Part shown: piece after piece, positions 5,786-7,953 of the stretch
How positions within the stretch are numbered: position 1 is the stretch's first letter
Layout of the letters: every line of letters begins with the position of its first letter
Source of the DNA: Acidimicrobium sp. UBA3029
Lineage (GTDB): Bacteria > Actinomycetota > Acidimicrobiia > Acidimicrobiales > Ilumatobacteraceae
Direction: 5' to 3'
NCBI GenBank assembly: GCA_002367695.1
Contig: DFDK01000056.1
Coordinates: forward strand, 1 to 7,953
Length of the DNA: 7,953 nt
Translations under genes and position numbers: made by a program
The notes under the pieces: generated by a model
The model's database searches: none
The model's input: the letters and a program-made list of their open reading frames with translations, nothing else
Told to the model about the DNA's origin: nothing

Positions 5786-6214
5786 ATGAGCACCCGTAAA
5801 TTGATTCTGTGGGCGCTGGTGTGCGGCGTACTGATTTTGGTCGCTGGCGGTGCCAAGTTGTTTCAGACAACCCAACAGCCAGTAAAAGTGCAATTGCTTG
5901 AGCTGGGTGAGTCGGTAACTCTGGGAGACATGACAGTGAGCGTCACGTCACTTCGCGACATTGATGATCGAACCTTGGTGGACGTGACAATGGTTGGGGT
6001 CGCAGAAGCTCAAGCAATGGACGGATGGAAACTTTTGGCTGCTGGAAAGGTGACCGACCCTATGCTCTTGCCGCTTGGTGCGGGTGCCGAGTGCACGCTG
6101 ACAGAACTTAAAAAAACACTTGTATGTACCGTCGCGTTTCCTGTGTCCGAAGGCACGCGCACCGTTGCCTATGTTCGTGCAGGGGAGCAACGACAATGGG
6201 CGACTGCGCCTTGA
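5786..6214 (+). CDS. Small membrane-anchored exported protein of unknown function
   Basis: A 142-residue protein I do not recognise. Seen: MSTRK then a single hydrophobic helix (about residues 6-22), so the rest most likely faces outside. The exported part is rich in valine, threonine and leucine and strand-like (VKVQLLELGESVTLGDMTVS, residues 33-52), somewhat like DUF4352-type immunoglobulin-like domains, though that is only a resemblance. It carries two cysteines, C103 and C114, in an otherwise cysteine-free exported domain, so a disulfide is possible. No enzyme motif is visible. It is divergent from the thioredoxin-fold selenoprotein gene and lies 42 nt upstream of the lpdA start, so it may be co-transcribed with lpdA, although a promoter-like -10 lies between them. 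The upstream ribosome site is weak. Confidence 0.75.
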   Translation: MSTRKLILWALVCGVLILVAGGAKLFQTTQQPVKVQLLELGESVTLGDMTVSVTSLRDIDDRTLVDVTMVGVAEAQAMDGWKLLAAGKVTDPMLLPLGAGAECTLTELKKTLVCTVAFPVSEGTRTVAYVRAGEQRQWATAP

Positions 6215-6225
6215 TGCCTAAGCGT

Positions 6226-6231
6226 TATTAT
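6226..6231 (+). promoter_or_regulatory. Possible -10 element before lpdA
   Basis: TATTAT at 6226-6231 matches five of six bases of the TATAAT consensus and lies between the stop of the exported protein and lpdA. Transcription from about 6238 would give a leader of some 20 nt containing the GGAGG ribosome site. No convincing -35 is seen. Confidence 0.35.
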
Positions 6232-6256
6232 TAAGTGTGACAAATCATTGGAGGTG

Positions 6257-7663
6257 GTGAGTACGGCTGAGCAATTTGATCTCGTGGTCATCGGTGGTGG
6301 TCCAGGTGGCTACGCCGCCGCGTTTTATGGTGCATCTGCAGGTCTCAATGTTGCACTCATCGAGCGCGACACGATTGGCGGAACTTGTTTGAACCGTGGT
6401 TGTATTCCGGCTAAAGCATTTTTGGAAACTGCAGCAGTCAATAGGCATGTGTTGCACGCCGCAGACTTCGGTATCAATGCCACTGCCACGGGCGTCGATT
6501 TTGGTGTCGCGCAAAATCGCAAGCAGACAATCGTTAATACGCTTGTTAAGGGACTCACTGGACTCACCAAGTCAAAGAAAGTTACGTACATTCTTGGCAC
6601 TGGTTCGCTCGGTGCAAACCGCACAGTGACGGTGCAATTATTGGATGGGGGAATTCAAGAGTTGCAGGGTCGCAGCATTGTGTTGGCTGCCGGTTCGGTG
6701 CCTCGCACGATTCCTGGCTTTAGTGCTGGCGGACCAATCATGACGTCGGACGAAGTATTGATGCTCGACAAAATTCCTGCTCGCATAGCGGTAATTGGTG
6801 GCGGCGCAATTGGCTGTGAGTTTGCATCGACATTTGCTGACCTTGGATCTACGGTGACGATTCTTGAGGGTCTGCCAAAGATCCTTCCTGGTCTTGACCC
6901 AGATGTCGCTGCTGTTGTTGTGAAGAGTTTTAAAAAGAAGAACATCGATATTCGTACGGGTGTCAAAGTGAATGGTCACGAACCAACAGCCAATGGTGGC
7001 ACCACCGTGTTGTTCGGTGAAGGCGAGCGACTCGATGTTGACGCTGTGATCGTGTCGGTTGGACGCAAACCGTTCACTGATCACCTCGGGTTGGCTGGCA
7101 CTGAAGTAAAAATCACTGATCGAGGTTTTGTTGACGTTGATGGTTTTTGTTTGACGAGCGAGCCAGGCGTATATGCGGTTGGTGACTTAATCAACACGCC
7201 GCAACTCGCACACGTTGCCTACGCCGAAGCAATCGTTGCAATCAAGCACATGCGCGGTGAAAAGGTGTATCCAGTTATGTACGACCGTGTGCCCTGGGCG
7301 ATTTACTGCCACCCCGAAGTTGCATGGTCTGGACCTTCAGAAGAAGAGGCGCGCGCAAAAGGTCATGACGTTGTGGTTGCCAAGCATCAATTTCGTGCCA
7401 ATAGTCGAGCGATGATCATTGGTGAAGCCGAAGGTTTGGTCAAGATCATTGCGAAGAAGAATGCCGATGGAACAGCCGGTCAAGTACTTGGCGTGCATAT
7501 GGTCGGTCCATGGGTTACCGAGCAGTTATCGGGTGGTTACTTGGCGGTCAACTGGGAAGCCACAGTGGAAGAAATTGCAGAATTTCTGATGCCGCACCCA
7601 TCGTTGTCGGAGCTATTTGGTGAAACTGTGATGTCGTTGACTGGCCGAAGCATCAATGCCTAA
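6257..7663 (+). CDS. lpdA: Dihydrolipoamide dehydrogenase (E3)
   Basis: A full-length (468-residue) cytoplasmic flavoprotein that reoxidises the dihydrolipoyl groups of 2-oxoacid dehydrogenase E2 subunits and passes electrons to NAD+. Seen (numbered from GTG 6257): FAD fold GGGPGGY near residue 13; redox disulfide GGTCLNRGC with C44 and C49; NAD fold VIGGGAIGCEFAS; second FAD motif GVYAVGDLI; and the C-terminal dimerisation domain with HPSLSE, where H447 and E452 form the catalytic base pair (equivalent to H444/E449 of E. coli Lpd). Every key residue is present. The open frame extends to TTG 6248, but GGAGG at 6250-6254 and the natural N-terminus STAEQFDLVVIGGG favour GTG 6257; the spacing is short, so GTG 6254 or TTG 6248 remain possible. 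The E2 gene follows 29 nt downstream, so the two form an operon. Confidence 0.96.
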   Translation: MSTAEQFDLVVIGGGPGGYAAAFYGASAGLNVALIERDTIGGTCLNRGCIPAKAFLETAAVNRHVLHAADFGINATATGVDFGVAQNRKQTIVNTLVKGLTGLTKSKKVTYILGTGSLGANRTVTVQLLDGGIQELQGRSIVLAAGSVPRTIPGFSAGGPIMTSDEVLMLDKIPARIAVIGGGAIGCEFASTFADLGSTVTILEGLPKILPGLDPDVAAVVVKSFKKKNIDIRTGVKVNGHEPTANGGTTVLFGEGERLDVDAVIVSVGRKPFTDHLGLAGTEVKITDRGFVDVDGFCLTSEPGVYAVGDLINTPQLAHVAYAEAIVAIKHMRGEKVYPVMYDRVPWAIYCHPEVAWSGPSEEEARAKGHDVVVAKHQFRANSRAMIIGEAEGLVKIIAKKNADGTAGQVLGVHMVGPWVTEQLSGGYLAVNWEATVEEIAEFLMPHPSLSELFGETVMSLTGRSINA

Positions 7664-7692
7664 AAAAACTCATACGCTATTGCAGGAGAACC

Positions 7693-7953
7693 ATGGCTGA
7701 TATCACACTTCCACAACTTGGAGAAACGGTCACTGAGGGAACCATCACGCGTTGGTTTAAAAAAGTTGGTGAGACAGTTGCAGCCGACGAACCACTATTT
7801 GAAGTATCTACTGACAAGGTAGATACAGAAGTGCCATCACCGATTTCTGGAACTCTGACTGAGATTCGAGTCGCCGAAGGTGACACTGTGCCTGTTGGAA
7901 CAGTGATTGCGGTCGTCGGAGTTGCTGACGCTGCACCAGCGCCAGTTGCTGCT
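7693..7953 (+). CDS. sucB: Dihydrolipoyl acyltransferase (E2), N-terminal lipoyl domain; 3' end outside window
   Basis: The first 87 codons of an E2 subunit. Seen: MADITLPQLGETVTEGTI, the lipoyl-domain opening; EVSTDKVDTEVPSP with the lipoylated lysine K42; PISGTLTEI; and then an alanine/proline-rich linker beginning ADAAPAPVAA at the right edge. The catalytic acyltransferase domain lies beyond the window. Known: such subunits carry acyl groups between E1 and coenzyme A. In actinobacteria this type often serves both 2-oxoglutarate and pyruvate dehydrogenase complexes (SucB/DlaT), and the visible part cannot separate these. AGGAG at 7684-7688 lies 4 nt before the ATG. It is in an operon with lpdA. 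Confidence 0.92.
   Translation, partial: MADITLPQLGETVTEGTITRWFKKVGETVAADEPLFEVSTDKVDTEVPSPISGTLTEIRVAEGDTVPVGTVIAVVGVADAAPAPVAA

Noticed and set aside
6638..7084. 148-codon open frame antisense to lpdA
   Set aside because: It lies inside a strongly conserved gene, its translation shows no domain-like pattern, and it has no credible ribosome site; it is a coding shadow.

Overview
The window reads as a chromosomal segment of an actinobacterium with moderate G+C (about half by eye). The evidence is gene order: an APC/KimA-type permease divergent from two tandem TrkA (RCK) proteins, followed by a convergent small OB-fold protein. This matches the mycobacterial Rv2690c / ceoB / ceoC / Rv2694c neighbourhood as I remember it. 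The low G+C for an actinobacterium would fit aquatic Acidimicrobiia or similar lineages, but that placement is a guess. There are no rRNA or tRNA genes, CRISPR arrays, insertion sequences or phage genes.

Layout. Positions 1-3422 hold a minus-strand run read from right to left: a KimA-like potassium/amino-acid permease, a TIGR01777 (YfcH-like) epimerase-family protein, and an FAD-dependent amine-oxidase-fold protein cut by the left edge. A 67-bp divergent intergenic region (3423-3489) separates this run from two plus-strand TrkA/RCK genes (3490-4826). These end at a hairpin that probably serves as a two-way terminator. From the other side comes a minus-strand pair: an exported thioredoxin-fold protein (5749 down to 5213) and the OB-fold protein (5213 down to 4848), joined by a TGATG overlap. 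Divergent from that pair are a small membrane-anchored exported protein of unknown function (5786-6214), then dihydrolipoamide dehydrogenase (6257-7663) and the start of a dihydrolipoyl acyltransferase (7693 to the right edge). The last two are E3 and E2 of a 2-oxoacid dehydrogenase complex.

The standout is the thioredoxin-fold gene. Its frame is open from the signal peptide to the cis-proline and C-terminus except for one TGA at 5515-5513. That TGA sits exactly where the first cysteine of the CxxC redox motif belongs (W-A-P-G-[TGA]-T-T-C). A short mRNA hairpin with a GGUC apical loop lies 27-30 nt after the TGA, the geometry of a bacterial SECIS element. I read this as a selenocysteine-containing (UxxC) lipoprotein of the TlpA/DsbE/MPT53 group. 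A gene caller would split it into two fragments or miss it.

How the genes fit together: the permease and the two RCK proteins probably form a potassium-uptake and gating module. lpdA and sucB serve central carbon metabolism. The selenoprotein and the divergent two-cysteine exported protein may be an extracytoplasmic redox pair, though that link is inference only.
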